Below, in pieces: positions 42,581 to 51,770 of a stretch of DNA of 64,000 nucleotides. The DNA is from Candidatus Nezhaarchaeales archaeon (GTDB lineage Archaea > Thermoproteota > Methanomethylicia > Nezhaarchaeales > JAWCJE01). The stretch covers positions 1 through 64,000 of the forward strand of contig JAWCJE010000001.1 of the NCBI GenBank assembly GCA_038853715.1. Direction: 5' to 3'. Within the stretch, counting starts at the first letter, position 1. Each line of letters starts with the position of its first letter. Position numbers and translations under genes: made by a program. The notes under the pieces were generated by a model. It saw only the letters and a list, made by a program, of their open reading frames with translations, was not told the origin of the DNA and did no database searches.

Positions 42581-43457
42581 AGTGTGGAAAACTTAATCAG
42601 CTGGAAACCGGTAGGTTTGATTTCTTTACGGGGGATCGTAAACCTTCCAACAATCCGTTAGATAATTGAATGTTCACCGTACTTTTTAACGAGCGTTTAA
42701 GGCGCGATTCTGGAAGGGCTTCAGTATGAGCATGGAAAGCTGGATATTAGGCGTAAAGGCTAAGTAAGCATCCTAGAAGGATTTAAAGGGTATTGTAGGG
42801 TAGACCTTTAGCTCTCAGATAAGACTATTGATTCGCATTATGGGTACGTAAAAGTTCTTAGAGTACGTTAGGGAGCCTAACGGCTTATTGAGGATGGAGG
42901 ACGTTCAGAATGTTGAGAATATAAGGAGGTTTTAGACTCTTACGAGAAGGAGTCCTTGGACGTACTCTAAAGCCTTAAAGGTTTTGAAAAGCCGGGGAAA
43001 TAACCGGCATTAAGATCATACCTTGAGTTTTAAGGGACTGGTTCTGCCGCGAGATAGGAAGGCTGGCGTTCCGGATAGGTAGTTGATGCCTTCTGTGGAA
43101 GGGCCCCAAGAAGCGTTTTTAGCGAGACATTACATAGGCTTCGGTCCAGAAAAACTAAAGGGAATCTGTAATAAAGTCAAACTCCATGAGCTACTCTCCA
43201 TATAAACGTATACTTTTCAAGGTTACATTACGTGGAATAATTAGGCTTAGCAAACGGTGAGGCTAGCTTAAAACCTGTTGTTTAGGTTAACTAGTCGACC
43301 TTACGTTAAGGGTTTAAAGAATTGTTCAGCGTTAATCTGATAGTGTGTAGCGGCATCAAGCATGGTGAGCCAAGCGGTGATAGCGCGTTTAACCTTAAAA
43401 CAACTACTTCGCTAGGTTTATAAGAGGTGAAGTAGAGGCTTTAGGGGAGGCTTTCCT
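42581..43457 (+). other. gene-free stretch with eroded coding sequence
   Basis: No intact gene is seen in these 877 bases. Between about 42850 and 43190 short protein-like pieces in changing plus-strand frames (VREPNGLLRMEDVQNVENIR, YEKESLDVL, SLKGFEKPGEITGIKI, GFGPEKLKGICNKVKLHELL) suggest one gene in advanced decay, family unknown. A TATA-like TTTATAAG near 43418-43425 serves the next gene. Confidence 0.35.
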
Positions 43458-44540
43458 ATGCCGTACCCTATATCTAAAACCGTGGCTATCGTAGTTGCGG
43501 TGGTCGTTGTCATAGCTATAGTGGCAGCCGCAGTATTTACTATGATGCCTACCGCGCCTCCGGCTCCTGGTGCACCTCCAGCTAAGAAGGTATGGAGATG
43601 GGGGACTGCTGATCCCGCTAGTTACGGTTATAAGGTATCCGCCTTCCTTGTCGACTTTATAAGGAGGAATTTAACGCGTTACGATATTACGGTGTACCCC
43701 TTTGTTTCAACGACGGCTAACATAAAGGCTTATTGTAAGGGGGAGCTTGAATCTGTTTATATTGCCGATCTCGGGTTCTACGAGCTATACACCTTTACTG
43801 GAGCGTTCGAAGGCTTTAAACCCGAAGTTAAAAAGATGCCCCTTCAATCGTTCTGGACGTATACTATGGAGACTTTCATCTTAATACCGGCTGGTAGGGC
43901 TGGAGAAATTAAGAGTTGGAGTGATTTAAGGGGTAAACCGGTGTTTCTAACCCCGGCGGGGTATATGAATCACCTTAACATTCGTAGAGCGTTGAAGGCT
44001 CTCGGAGTCGAGGTTCAACACGTTGAGGTCGATACGAAGCTTGTTTCGAAAGCGCTTGAAGATGGAACTATCGTTGCAACAGCCCTATACACTACGGCAA
44101 CCCTTTCACTACCTACATGGGGTAAGGAGCTCGACATCGCCTATGGTGATAAACTTATCCCCTTAAACCCAACCCCTGAAGAAGTTGAAAAGCTGAAGAA
44201 GGCAGGGTTATCGGTTGTAGATATAACCGTAGATAAGGCTTTTACGAAGATGAAGATGAAGCCACTTTACGGTATACCATTCTTCTTCGGCTACCACGTA
44301 GGCTCAGAGATCCCTGAGGAGGATGTTTACATGATGCTTAAGGTGTTAGAGAAGAATAAAGATGCTTTAACGGCGCTTGAGGCTGGCTTTGCTCCGCTAG
44401 CTAAGGACTTCGCCGGGTTCCAGGTGGCTGGGATACAATCCTGCGATCCAAGCCTTGTTCCAATCCATCCGGGGCTAGCGAAATACCTTAAGGAGAAAGG
44501 CGTGTGGAAGGCTGAATGGGATAAATACGTAGCTCGGTGA
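43458..44540 (+). CDS. TAXI-family TRAP transporter substrate-binding protein
   Basis: A 360-residue extracytoplasmic protein: an N-terminal hydrophobic anchor (residues 8-30), a proline/alanine linker, then a TAXI-type solute-binding domain (WRWGTADPASYGYKVSAFL; DLRGKPVFLTPAGY). It delivers an organic acid to the fused TRAP permease encoded 4 bases downstream. GGGGAGG precedes the ATG and a TTTATAAG box lies about 35 bases before it. Known TAXI ligands include glutamate-like and other dicarboxylates, which fits the CoA-ester genes that follow. Confidence 0.9.
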   Translation: MPYPISKTVAIVVAVVVVIAIVAAAVFTMMPTAPPAPGAPPAKKVWRWGTADPASYGYKVSAFLVDFIRRNLTRYDITVYPFVSTTANIKAYCKGELESVYIADLGFYELYTFTGAFEGFKPEVKKMPLQSFWTYTMETFILIPAGRAGEIKSWSDLRGKPVFLTPAGYMNHLNIRRALKALGVEVQHVEVDTKLVSKALEDGTIVATALYTTATLSLPTWGKELDIAYGDKLIPLNPTPEEVEKLKKAGLSVVDITVDKAFTKMKMKPLYGIPFFFGYHVGSEIPEEDVYMMLKVLEKNKDALTALEAGFAPLAKDFAGFQVAGIQSCDPSLVPIHPGLAKYLKEKGVWKAEWDKYVAR

Positions 44541-44544
44541 AGCG

Positions 44545-46479
44545 ATGCATAAAGCCATAAGCAAAGTAATACCCCTCCTTATTTTTATTTTCTCTTTGGC
44601 ATACTTCTCGATCTCTGTTTATTTCTTTAGCACGGGGTTTATGGGGACCATGTACATAGTTTTAATACTGGTCCCTTTAGCGTTCATAGTTTACGTTTTA
44701 AGAAGCTTAAGGGATGGAACCCTTTACCCTAAGCTTGGTTTTAAGGTAAACGCCTTAATAGCCGCGGTTTACATAGCCCTATGCATCTACCTAATATATT
44801 ACTTGACAAGTGAATATATAAATCTAATTTGGCTTAGGGCTGGAGCGTTTAACCTCGCGGATAAGATCGTTGCGGTAGTGGTATTCCTCCTGATGATGGA
44901 GTATTCGAGGAGGGAGCATAAGGTGCTTTTCTACCTCAACCTTTTCCTAATGTTCTACTGTGTTTACGGATGGCTCTTCCCAGGGGTCTTCGGACACCCC
45001 GGAGTTTCTTGGGAGAGAGTTATAACGTCTTCAACCGTTGAGATAAAGCTGGGTACTTTCGGGACCTACGCGCAGACAGGGGCTGGGATAATTGGGGCTT
45101 TTATGCTTATACTAGGGGTTGCGATAGGGGTTGGTGTTCAGGAGTCCATAGTTAAAGTGATCGTTAAGGGTTTAGGTAGACGGGTAAGCCTTGCCCCTCA
45201 AACGGCGGTTTTAAGCTCCATGGCTTTAGCTACCAGTAGTGGTTCAGGGGCTGCTATCTCAACTCTAACCGGTCAATTCACGATACCGTTAATGAAGAGT
45301 TTAGGCTTCCCACCCGCCTACGCGGCCTCCGTGGAGGGTGCTTCGGCTTTAGGTGGCTTAATAATGCCGCCGGTGATGGCTATAGCGGCCTTCTTAATGG
45401 CTGATTTCCTAGGTGTAAGCTACTTTGAGGTTATGGCTAGAGGGTTTGCTCCAGCCTTCGTATACTATTTTACTATAGCATTCTCAGTTTACCTAATGAC
45501 TTTAAGGTACGTTAGGATGGTTAAAGCTGAAAGGGTTGAAGACGTACTCTCTAAACTAGGAGTAACGCGTTTGATTGATAAGCTGAACTTCATCCTCTTC
45601 TTCACGTGTTTAGCCGCCCTAATATATTTAATGGGAGGGCTTTGGTGGCCTGAGATGAGGGCTGCATTAACTGCTACTACCGCCTTCCTAATAATCGCTT
45701 TAACGTTCCGCGTGATCCTCCACGAGGCGTCGGGCTTAAAGGGTAGGGTTTTTGACCTCCTTAAATGTTTAAGGAGGACTATAGAAGGGTTTACGTTAAC
45801 CCTCGTGGACCTCATGCTCCTCCTCGCGGTTTTAGGGATAATGATAAACCTCTTTACGGTTAGCGGCTGGCTTTTAAAGCTCGGAATGATGATGATGTCC
45901 CTCGGTGAAGCCGGGCCGCTCGCGCTTATAACTATAACGTTTATAATCGGCATGTTCCTCGGTTTAGGCCTCCCGCCATCAGCCACGTACATATTGACGG
46001 CCATAATTATAGCTCCAGCGATGATCGCCCTCGGGTTTAACCCGTGGATAACACATTTCTACGCGTTCTTCATAGCCATGATGTCCGAGTATACACCACC
46101 AACCTCCCTTAGCGCGGCCGTTACTTCTAGAATTGCCGGCGCCTCCTTCATGGAGACCATGCTACGCACACTTCAAGTCTCAATCCCAATATTCTTCTTA
46201 ACATTTACGCTATTCAATTGGGGCGACCTAGTTATTGAGCCTGGGGTAAAGCAGCTAGCCGCGGTCTTAATGGTGACCGTTGGATGCTTAGGCGTATCGT
46301 TAGCGATATACGGTAAATTAAGCAGGCGTAGAGCTCTAGATATAGCTTTAAGGGGTGCGGCTATGGCTCTAGGATTAATGGTGCTATTCCACCCGGAGAG
46401 AACTTTATGTATAGTGATGGCGTTAGTCTTAATACCACTACTAATACTCGGGGTTAGGAGAAGTAGGAAGCTCTACTAA
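44545..46479 (+). CDS. TRAP transporter fused permease (DctQM type)
   Basis: A 644-residue membrane protein joining the small 4-helix and large 12-helix TRAP permease parts, with extra C-terminal helices, as usual for TAXI systems. The signature stretches MALATSSGSGAAISTLTGQF, GGLIMPPVMAIAAFLMADFL and LGLPPSATYILTAIIIAPAM are present. It uses an ion gradient (usually Na+) to import the ligand captured by the binding protein. Directly downstream of that gene in one operon. Confidence 0.93.
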   Translation: MHKAISKVIPLLIFIFSLAYFSISVYFFSTGFMGTMYIVLILVPLAFIVYVLRSLRDGTLYPKLGFKVNALIAAVYIALCIYLIYYLTSEYINLIWLRAGAFNLADKIVAVVVFLLMMEYSRREHKVLFYLNLFLMFYCVYGWLFPGVFGHPGVSWERVITSSTVEIKLGTFGTYAQTGAGIIGAFMLILGVAIGVGVQESIVKVIVKGLGRRVSLAPQTAVLSSMALATSSGSGAAISTLTGQFTIPLMKSLGFPPAYAASVEGASALGGLIMPPVMAIAAFLMADFLGVSYFEVMARGFAPAFVYYFTIAFSVYLMTLRYVRMVKAERVEDVLSKLGVTRLIDKLNFILFFTCLAALIYLMGGLWWPEMRAALTATTAFLIIALTFRVILHEASGLKGRVFDLLKCLRRTIEGFTLTLVDLMLLLAVLGIMINLFTVSGWLLKLGMMMMSLGEAGPLALITITFIIGMFLGLGLPPSATYILTAIIIAPAMIALGFNPWITHFYAFFIAMMSEYTPPTSLSAAVTSRIAGASFMETMLRTLQVSIPIFFLTFTLFNWGDLVIEPGVKQLAAVLMVTVGCLGVSLAIYGKLSRRRALDIALRGAAMALGLMVLFHPERTLCIVMALVLIPLLILGVRRSRKLY

Positions 46480-46749
46480 TCGCTCGTTGAAGCTTTAAGC
46501 CGCGTTTATTGGATGAGGAAGTATAGTAAAATCGGAAGAGGGGGACGTATTTCCAACGGAAGGATAAGCCTCCACTTTACTGAAGGCTATCTACTAGGAG
46601 ACCTGTTACGTTTAAGGTAAAACTTCGCTTAACGTGTAGCGAAGTTTCGCTAAGAAGCTCGACGGGTTTATTGGAGAGACTAAAACGCTGGCCTAGTGAA
46701 GGCTAAATTAATAGATTAGGCTTAAGTATAGGGTTGAAAGGGGAGCCGC

Positions 46750-48090
46750 ATGGGTGTAACGGAGGATTTAGCCGATTTTATTGTTAGCGTGGGCTACGAA
46801 GATCTTCCAAACGAGGTTGTAGAGCGTGCAAAGCTTTGTATCCTAGATTGGCTTGGCGCTGCTTTAGCGGGTTCGTTAGAGCCTCCGGCTAACATAGTAA
46901 CCTCAATCATTAAGGAGGCCGGTGGGAGGGAGGAATCCACTATAATCGGTATGGGTGTTAAAACCTTCTGCGTAAACGCTGCGTTAGCTAATGGGGTGCT
47001 TGGGCATACCGTCGAGTTGGACGACGTCCATGAAGAGGCCATTATCCATCCGGCAGCACCTGTTCTTCCAGCGGCTTTAGCCGTTGCAGAACGCGTTAAT
47101 GCTAGCGGTCGAGACCTTATAGTATCCGTTGTTTTAGGTTACGATGTTGAAATAAGGATTGGGAAAGCCGTGAACCCGTCGCATTATCGGTTTTGGCATC
47201 CTACGGGTACTTGCGGTACCTTTGGAGCTACAGCGGCAGCTGGTAAGATTTTAGGTTTGAACGGCGAGGAAATGGTGCACGCTTTAGGGATTGCTGGAAC
47301 GCAGGCGGCTGGCTTAATCGAGGTTTTCGGGACGATGAGTAAGCCCCTCAATCCTGGAAGGGCCGCTGAAAACGGTGTTTGGGCCGCGCTTCTAGCTCAG
47401 AAGGGCTTTACGAGTACGAGAAGAATACTTGAAGCTGAGAGAGGATATTGTAGAGCGACCTCCAAGGACTTCGACCCCGGCAAAATAACCGAAAAGCTAG
47501 GAGAAAAGTTTGAAATAGTAAATAACGTATTCAAGGTTCATGCCTCCTGCGGCCATACGCATGGCGCTATCGACGCCGCCCTCCTATTATCTAAGGAGTA
47601 CAACGTTAAACCTGAGGACATCGAAAGGGTCGTGGTTAAAACGTATCCTATCGCCGTAGACGTCGTCGGTAGAAATTATGAGCCAAAGACTGCCTCCGAA
47701 GCGAAGTTTAGCCTCCCCTACTGCTTAGCCGTCACGCTAGTTTATGGCAGGGTTGGTTTAACCGAGTTTTCCAAGGAGAAGTTGAACGATCCTAAGGTTC
47801 GGGAGCTTTCAAGGAAGGTTACGGTTACTACTGACCCCGAATACGTTAACGTCCGATTGGGTTCCGCGAAAGTCGTCCTGTACACCATAGATGGAGGTAG
47901 GTTTGAATGCCGCGTAGACACCCCGAAGGGTTACCCCGAGAACCCAGTAACGGAGGCGGACTTAGAAAGGAAATTTATAGAGCTCGCCTCCCTCGTACTA
48001 CCCGGGGAAAGGGTTAGGAGGATCATAGAGGCCGTGAAGGGCTTAGAGGGGCTTGAAAGGATAACAGCTTTAACTGATCTACTTCGTTAG
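46750..48090 (+). CDS. MmgE/PrpD family protein
   Basis: A 446-residue enzyme of the MmgE/PrpD family: LADFIVSVGYEDLP, LGHTVELDDVHEEAIIHPAA with the conserved acidic/His cluster, HPTGTCGTFGATAAA and YPIAVDVVGR. The family includes 2-methylcitrate dehydratase, cis-aconitate decarboxylase and iminodisuccinate epimerase. With the TRAP transporter upstream and a CitE-like lyase plus CoA ligase convergent downstream, it most likely acts on a C4-C7 di- or tricarboxylate. It starts with ATG after GGGGAG. Which reaction it catalyses cannot be read from sequence. Confidence 0.9.
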   Translation: MGVTEDLADFIVSVGYEDLPNEVVERAKLCILDWLGAALAGSLEPPANIVTSIIKEAGGREESTIIGMGVKTFCVNAALANGVLGHTVELDDVHEEAIIHPAAPVLPAALAVAERVNASGRDLIVSVVLGYDVEIRIGKAVNPSHYRFWHPTGTCGTFGATAAAGKILGLNGEEMVHALGIAGTQAAGLIEVFGTMSKPLNPGRAAENGVWAALLAQKGFTSTRRILEAERGYCRATSKDFDPGKITEKLGEKFEIVNNVFKVHASCGHTHGAIDAALLLSKEYNVKPEDIERVVVKTYPIAVDVVGRNYEPKTASEAKFSLPYCLAVTLVYGRVGLTEFSKEKLNDPKVRELSRKVTVTTDPEYVNVRLGSAKVVLYTIDGGRFECRVDTPKGYPENPVTEADLERKFIELASLVLPGERVRRIIEAVKGLEGLERITALTDLLR

Positions 48091-48211
48091 TAATTGCGGT
48101 CTATTACTCGAACAGCGATCGATGTAGGGCTTTGAGGGAAACCTTACGAGGGGCCCTATTAGCTGGCTTTAACCGTTAAGTTTTAAGATGAATTCCTACG
48201 TAGGCGTCACG

Positions 48212-49111
48212 CTACATATTGGATTTTAGAATCATCCTTTTAACGACCATTTCGTGGAGCGCTAATATTTCTTTAGCCATTTTATACGTAACCTCATCGA
48301 TCATCCTTCCATCAACGGAAGCGGCGCCTAAACCCCTCGCCTTAGCCTCCTCATAAGCCTCTATCACCTTCTTAGCTGAGTTAACGTCCTTCTCCGAAGG
48401 AGAGAAGACCAGGTTAATGGGTTCAATATGCGTTGGATGGATACACATCTTACCTTTAAATCCTAGGCTTAACGCTATCTTCGACTCCTTGATTAGCCCC
48501 TCCTTATCTATTATGAGGCCTAGGAAGGGAGTATCTATAGCTGGGATTCCAGCTACTCTCGCGGCTAAGGCTAAACGTGATCTAGGATAGAGGAGCTCGG
48601 TTTCCTCAGGGGAAATGGCGAAGTAGCTTCGTCCGAAGTCGCGCATGTAATCGGCGGCTCCGAACCCCACTGCAACTACACGTTTACTCGCAGTAACTAT
48701 CTCGTTTACGTTTAAGATCCCTTTAGCGCTTTCAACAAGCGGAATTATACCGATTTCAGCCGGCCCCTCCTCTCCCTCCATAAGCTTCTCCAGCTCGAGA
48801 ATATCGTCCCTAGATTCGGATTTAGGGAGCATGATGGCGTCAATCCTCTCTCGAATGACGAACTTTAGGTCTTCCTTGGTTAAGCCCGTCGCTAACCCGT
48901 TCACCCTAATGACAACGTTGTGACCGGCCTCCTTCAGTAATCCGATGGCGTCTTTAGCTAGCCATCTGGCTGTTTCCTTCTCCCTCATCGGGACAGCGTC
49001 TTCCAAGTCTAGGATAATGGCGTCAGGTTTTTCATCCTTAGCACTTTGTATAAGCCTCCAGTTATTCGCTGGGACGAAAAGCATGGACCTCAGCAGCTTT
49101 AACCGGTCCAT
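48212..49111 (-). CDS. HpcH/HpaI aldolase, CitE/malyl- or citramalyl-CoA lyase-like
   Basis: A 299-residue TIM-barrel lyase of the CitE family with SMLFVPANNWR, the Mg-binding LDLEDAVP, LPKSES, GFGAADYMRDFG and GKMCIHPTH. Such proteins cleave citryl-, malyl-, beta-methylmalyl- or citramalyl-CoA. It is read after the two CoA-ligase subunits (8 bases after the alpha gene), so a CoA ester made by that ligase is probably its substrate: malate to glyoxylate + acetyl-CoA, or citramalyl-CoA to pyruvate + acetyl-CoA. Confidence 0.88.
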   Translation of the reverse strand: MDRLKLLRSMLFVPANNWRLIQSAKDEKPDAIILDLEDAVPMREKETARWLAKDAIGLLKEAGHNVVIRVNGLATGLTKEDLKFVIRERIDAIMLPKSESRDDILELEKLMEGEEGPAEIGIIPLVESAKGILNVNEIVTASKRVVAVGFGAADYMRDFGRSYFAISPEETELLYPRSRLALAARVAGIPAIDTPFLGLIIDKEGLIKESKIALSLGFKGKMCIHPTHIEPINLVFSPSEKDVNSAKKVIEAYEEAKARGLGAASVDGRMIDEVTYKMAKEILALHEMVVKRMILKSNM

Positions 49112-49119
49112 GGTTCTTC

Positions 49120-50016
49120 CTACCTCTTAAGGATTTTAGCCGAGGTTAAGGCTAGTTCGAGTGGGCTATTAACCACGTAGGCTCCAGCCTCTTTAAGAAG
49201 CCTCTCCTTACTTTCCGCCGTATCCCTTCCCCGTTGAATAAATGCGCTCGCGTGTGAAAACCTGATACCGCTGGGTAGAGACCTTCCAGCTATGTAGACT
49301 ACGAGGGGCTTCGTAAACCTACCCTCCTTAATTACCTCAGCGGCTTCGCTCTCCATAACCCCGCCGATCTCCCCAAACATCACGACGAGGTCCGTTTCAG
49401 GGTCCTTCTCGAAAAGCTCTAGGTATTCAGCGGCGGTCGTACCTACGACCACCTCCGTACCCGTATGAACAGCGGTACTTATTCCTAACCCCTCCCTACA
49501 TATAGTCCATGAGACTGTGCTCGTTTGACCTCCGCTTCTAGATATTACACCTACATGACCGGGCTTAAACGCCTCCTCCGCGACTTCCTTCGCCCCTCCG
49601 ATCCAACCGCATAAAGCCTTCCCGGGACTAATGATCCCCAGCGTCCCTGGACCGATTACCCTAGCGTTCTTCTCCTTCGCTCTAGCGATGATCTCCAAGA
49701 TGTCGTGCAACGGAACCCGTTCGACTGGCATAACTAATGTCTTTATTCCGGCGTCTAAGGCTTCTAGGGCGGCGTTCTTAACTAATGGGGCTGGAACGAA
49801 GGTTGCACTCATATCCATGGGTCCGTGCTCCTCGATAGCTTCCTTAACCGTGTTGTATACTGGTACGCCCCAAACCTGCTCGCCTCCCCGGCCCGGAGTT
49901 ACCCCAGCGACGACCTTCGTGCCGTATTCAACCATAAGTCTAGTGGCGAATTCACCCGTTCTACCGGTTATACCTTGCACGAGTACCGTGGTTTTCTCGT
50001 CTATGATTATCGCCAT
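49120..50016 (-). CDS. sucD: succinate/malate-CoA ligase alpha subunit
   Basis: A 298-residue SucD-family protein: CoA-binding Rossmann N-terminus (TTVLVQGITGRTGEFATR), RVIGPGTLGIISPGKA, VGVISRSGGQTST and the phospho-His loop IRFSHASAFIQRGRDTAESK. The usual GHAGA around the catalytic His is SHASA here, a noticeable change. It forms an operon with the beta subunit (8 bases apart) and the CitE-like lyase, so malate-, itaconate- or citramalate-CoA ligase activity is as likely as succinate-CoA ligase. Confidence 0.88.
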   Translation of the reverse strand: MAIIIDEKTTVLVQGITGRTGEFATRLMVEYGTKVVAGVTPGRGGEQVWGVPVYNTVKEAIEEHGPMDMSATFVPAPLVKNAALEALDAGIKTLVMPVERVPLHDILEIIARAKEKNARVIGPGTLGIISPGKALCGWIGGAKEVAEEAFKPGHVGVISRSGGQTSTVSWTICREGLGISTAVHTGTEVVVGTTAAEYLELFEKDPETDLVVMFGEIGGVMESEAAEVIKEGRFTKPLVVYIAGRSLPSGIRFSHASAFIQRGRDTAESKERLLKEAGAYVVNSPLELALTSAKILKR

Positions 50017-50024
50017 ACTACCAC

Positions 50025-51635
50025 CTAAACGGGTACTCGATACTTCCTTCGGAACTCGTCTAAACCGTGAAGCGGAAGCTCAATGGTTATCGCTTTTCCT
50101 CCGTATAGCTCACATTCCACTTCACATGCTAAACACTCATTACAAAGCCTTTTAAGCTGCTCAGGGCTTCCAGTTAAAGCGGGTTTTCCGCCCTCTATTT
50201 TTAAGCAGGCTCTACCATACCACCTGTCCGCTTTTATACACGCGAAACCACACTTCGGCGCGATACACCTAGCGAGGCTAATGGTTACCTTACCGGTTTG
50301 AGATGTGAAGGAAAGGTGTTCGCCTAAGGGGCCCTGCTTCCCTTCATACTCCTTAGGAGGGCTTGTCTCCTGTTTCCTCTTATAATCCTTTATTAACGTA
50401 ATCATTCTATCGGCGAGGAAATCCATGTTATAGATGTTGTCACGCCCGTAAAGCTCCCAACGTAGTGGTACGTCCTTTAACCCTTCCCTTATAATCCTAT
50501 GAGTTTCACGCTCTTTATTTCCAGCTATTAAGATTAAGGCCGGGAAGCCGGGCCTTAACCTAGCTTCCTCCCTTAGAGCCTTTACGAGGGCGTAAGCGTG
50601 ATACCATTGTTCTTGATTAGCAAGAACCGCTCCAGCTAAACAGTAGCCTTCAAGCCCGGGTATTGATAGTAGTATCTTTATGGCCCTGTAAACCTTTGAC
50701 GCTGCGGGATTCCCACTAGTATCTGCGTAGGTGGCTAGTTTAAGCCCCCTCCTCATTAAGGCGTCGGCTGCGAGCATTGAAGCTCCTCCGCCGATACCGT
50801 GGAAGGCTATGTAGCCTCCTTTCTCAACTTCGTGGATGTTTGGATTTAACTGTACGAAGTAGCAGGTCCCCCTATAATCCTCCTCCTCCACCTTCCACGC
50901 TATCTTCTCAAGTTCGGTGGGAGGCCTAGCCATATCGCGAGGCAATTCCACTTTAAACTCTGGGTGGCGGAACGTTGAATTATCGTCTATTGTTATTCGG
51001 CAGTCCGCCGCAATGATCCTTCCATCCCTCGTTAAAACGAGCGGGTTTACTTCAACCGTACTAGCGTCGTTTTTCGTAAAAACATCGTAAAGCTTACGAG
51101 CGATATCGCTTATCGAGGCCACCACGTTCGGGGATTCTATAAGCTTTAATACGAGCTTCTGCGCGTCAGAGGGTTGAAACCCGTGAAGGTAGTTTACGTT
51201 CACCGATGATATTTTCTCCGGATGCTTCTCCATTACCTCCTCTACGTCTACGCCTCCTTCAGTACTGAAGAGGATGGTTGGACCCTTAACCTTGTAGGAG
51301 TCGTTAACGATTATGCTTAAAAAGAACTCTTTCTCCACGTTGAGCTTCTCTTCTGCTAAAAGCTTTTCCACCTTTAAACCCTTAATCTCCTTCCCTAGTA
51401 GTTCGCGCGCTACACCTTCAGCCTCTAAAGGTGTGTTCGCAAACTTTATCCCGCCGGCTTTAAACCGACCTGTAGTTAATATTTGCGCCTTAATCACGAC
51501 CGGTTTACCTATTTTTTCAGCCACCTTTACGGCTTCGTACGGTGTGGTTACTATGTCGCCCTCCGGAACGGGGATACCAACGCTTTTAAGCAGATTCTTC
51601 CCTTGATACTCATACAGCCTGACCATGGAGGTCAC
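50025..51635 (-). CDS. sucC: ATP-grasp CoA ligase beta subunit with C-terminal 8-Cys ferredoxin-like domain
   Basis: A 536-residue protein, about 140 longer than normal SucC. Residues 1-400 are an ATP-grasp CoA-ligase beta subunit (LYEYQGKNLLKSVGIPVPEG, GRFKAGGIKFA, VEVNPLVLTRDGRI, FHGIGGGASMLAADAL). The extension carries C457-x4-C462-x3-C466-x10-C477 and C498-x2-C501-x2-C504-x3-C508, enough for two [4Fe-4S] clusters, and ends AITIELPL. Spacing and ending recall the iron-sulfur domain of RLI/ABCE1 (a similarity, not a proven relation). The start is GTG behind AAAGGGG. The first gene of the ligase-lyase operon. A redox-sensing or electron-carrying role is speculative. Confidence 0.88.
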   Translation of the reverse strand: MTSMVRLYEYQGKNLLKSVGIPVPEGDIVTTPYEAVKVAEKIGKPVVIKAQILTTGRFKAGGIKFANTPLEAEGVARELLGKEIKGLKVEKLLAEEKLNVEKEFFLSIIVNDSYKVKGPTILFSTEGGVDVEEVMEKHPEKISSVNVNYLHGFQPSDAQKLVLKLIESPNVVASISDIARKLYDVFTKNDASTVEVNPLVLTRDGRIIAADCRITIDDNSTFRHPEFKVELPRDMARPPTELEKIAWKVEEEDYRGTCYFVQLNPNIHEVEKGGYIAFHGIGGGASMLAADALMRRGLKLATYADTSGNPAASKVYRAIKILLSIPGLEGYCLAGAVLANQEQWYHAYALVKALREEARLRPGFPALILIAGNKERETHRIIREGLKDVPLRWELYGRDNIYNMDFLADRMITLIKDYKRKQETSPPKEYEGKQGPLGEHLSFTSQTGKVTISLARCIAPKCGFACIKADRWYGRACLKIEGGKPALTGSPEQLKRLCNECLACEVECELYGGKAITIELPLHGLDEFRRKYRVPV

Positions 51636-51770
51636 GAACCCCTTTTACCAATAGGGTTGGCTTCGCTTTTTTAAATTTTCTTAGGATGTAAACGTAACCG
51701 GTTAATCATGCACATAAAGTTTTACGGTAAATTCTATTGTAAACTTGTAGACGGATGTTCCGCTGAATGG

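Noticed and set aside
45489-46004. 171-codon minus-strand frame within the TRAP permease gene
   Set aside because: Antisense of membrane helices; no domain pattern and no ribosome-binding site.
49631-50155. 174-codon plus-strand frame spanning the two CoA-ligase genes
   Set aside because: Antisense to strongly supported sucD/sucC.
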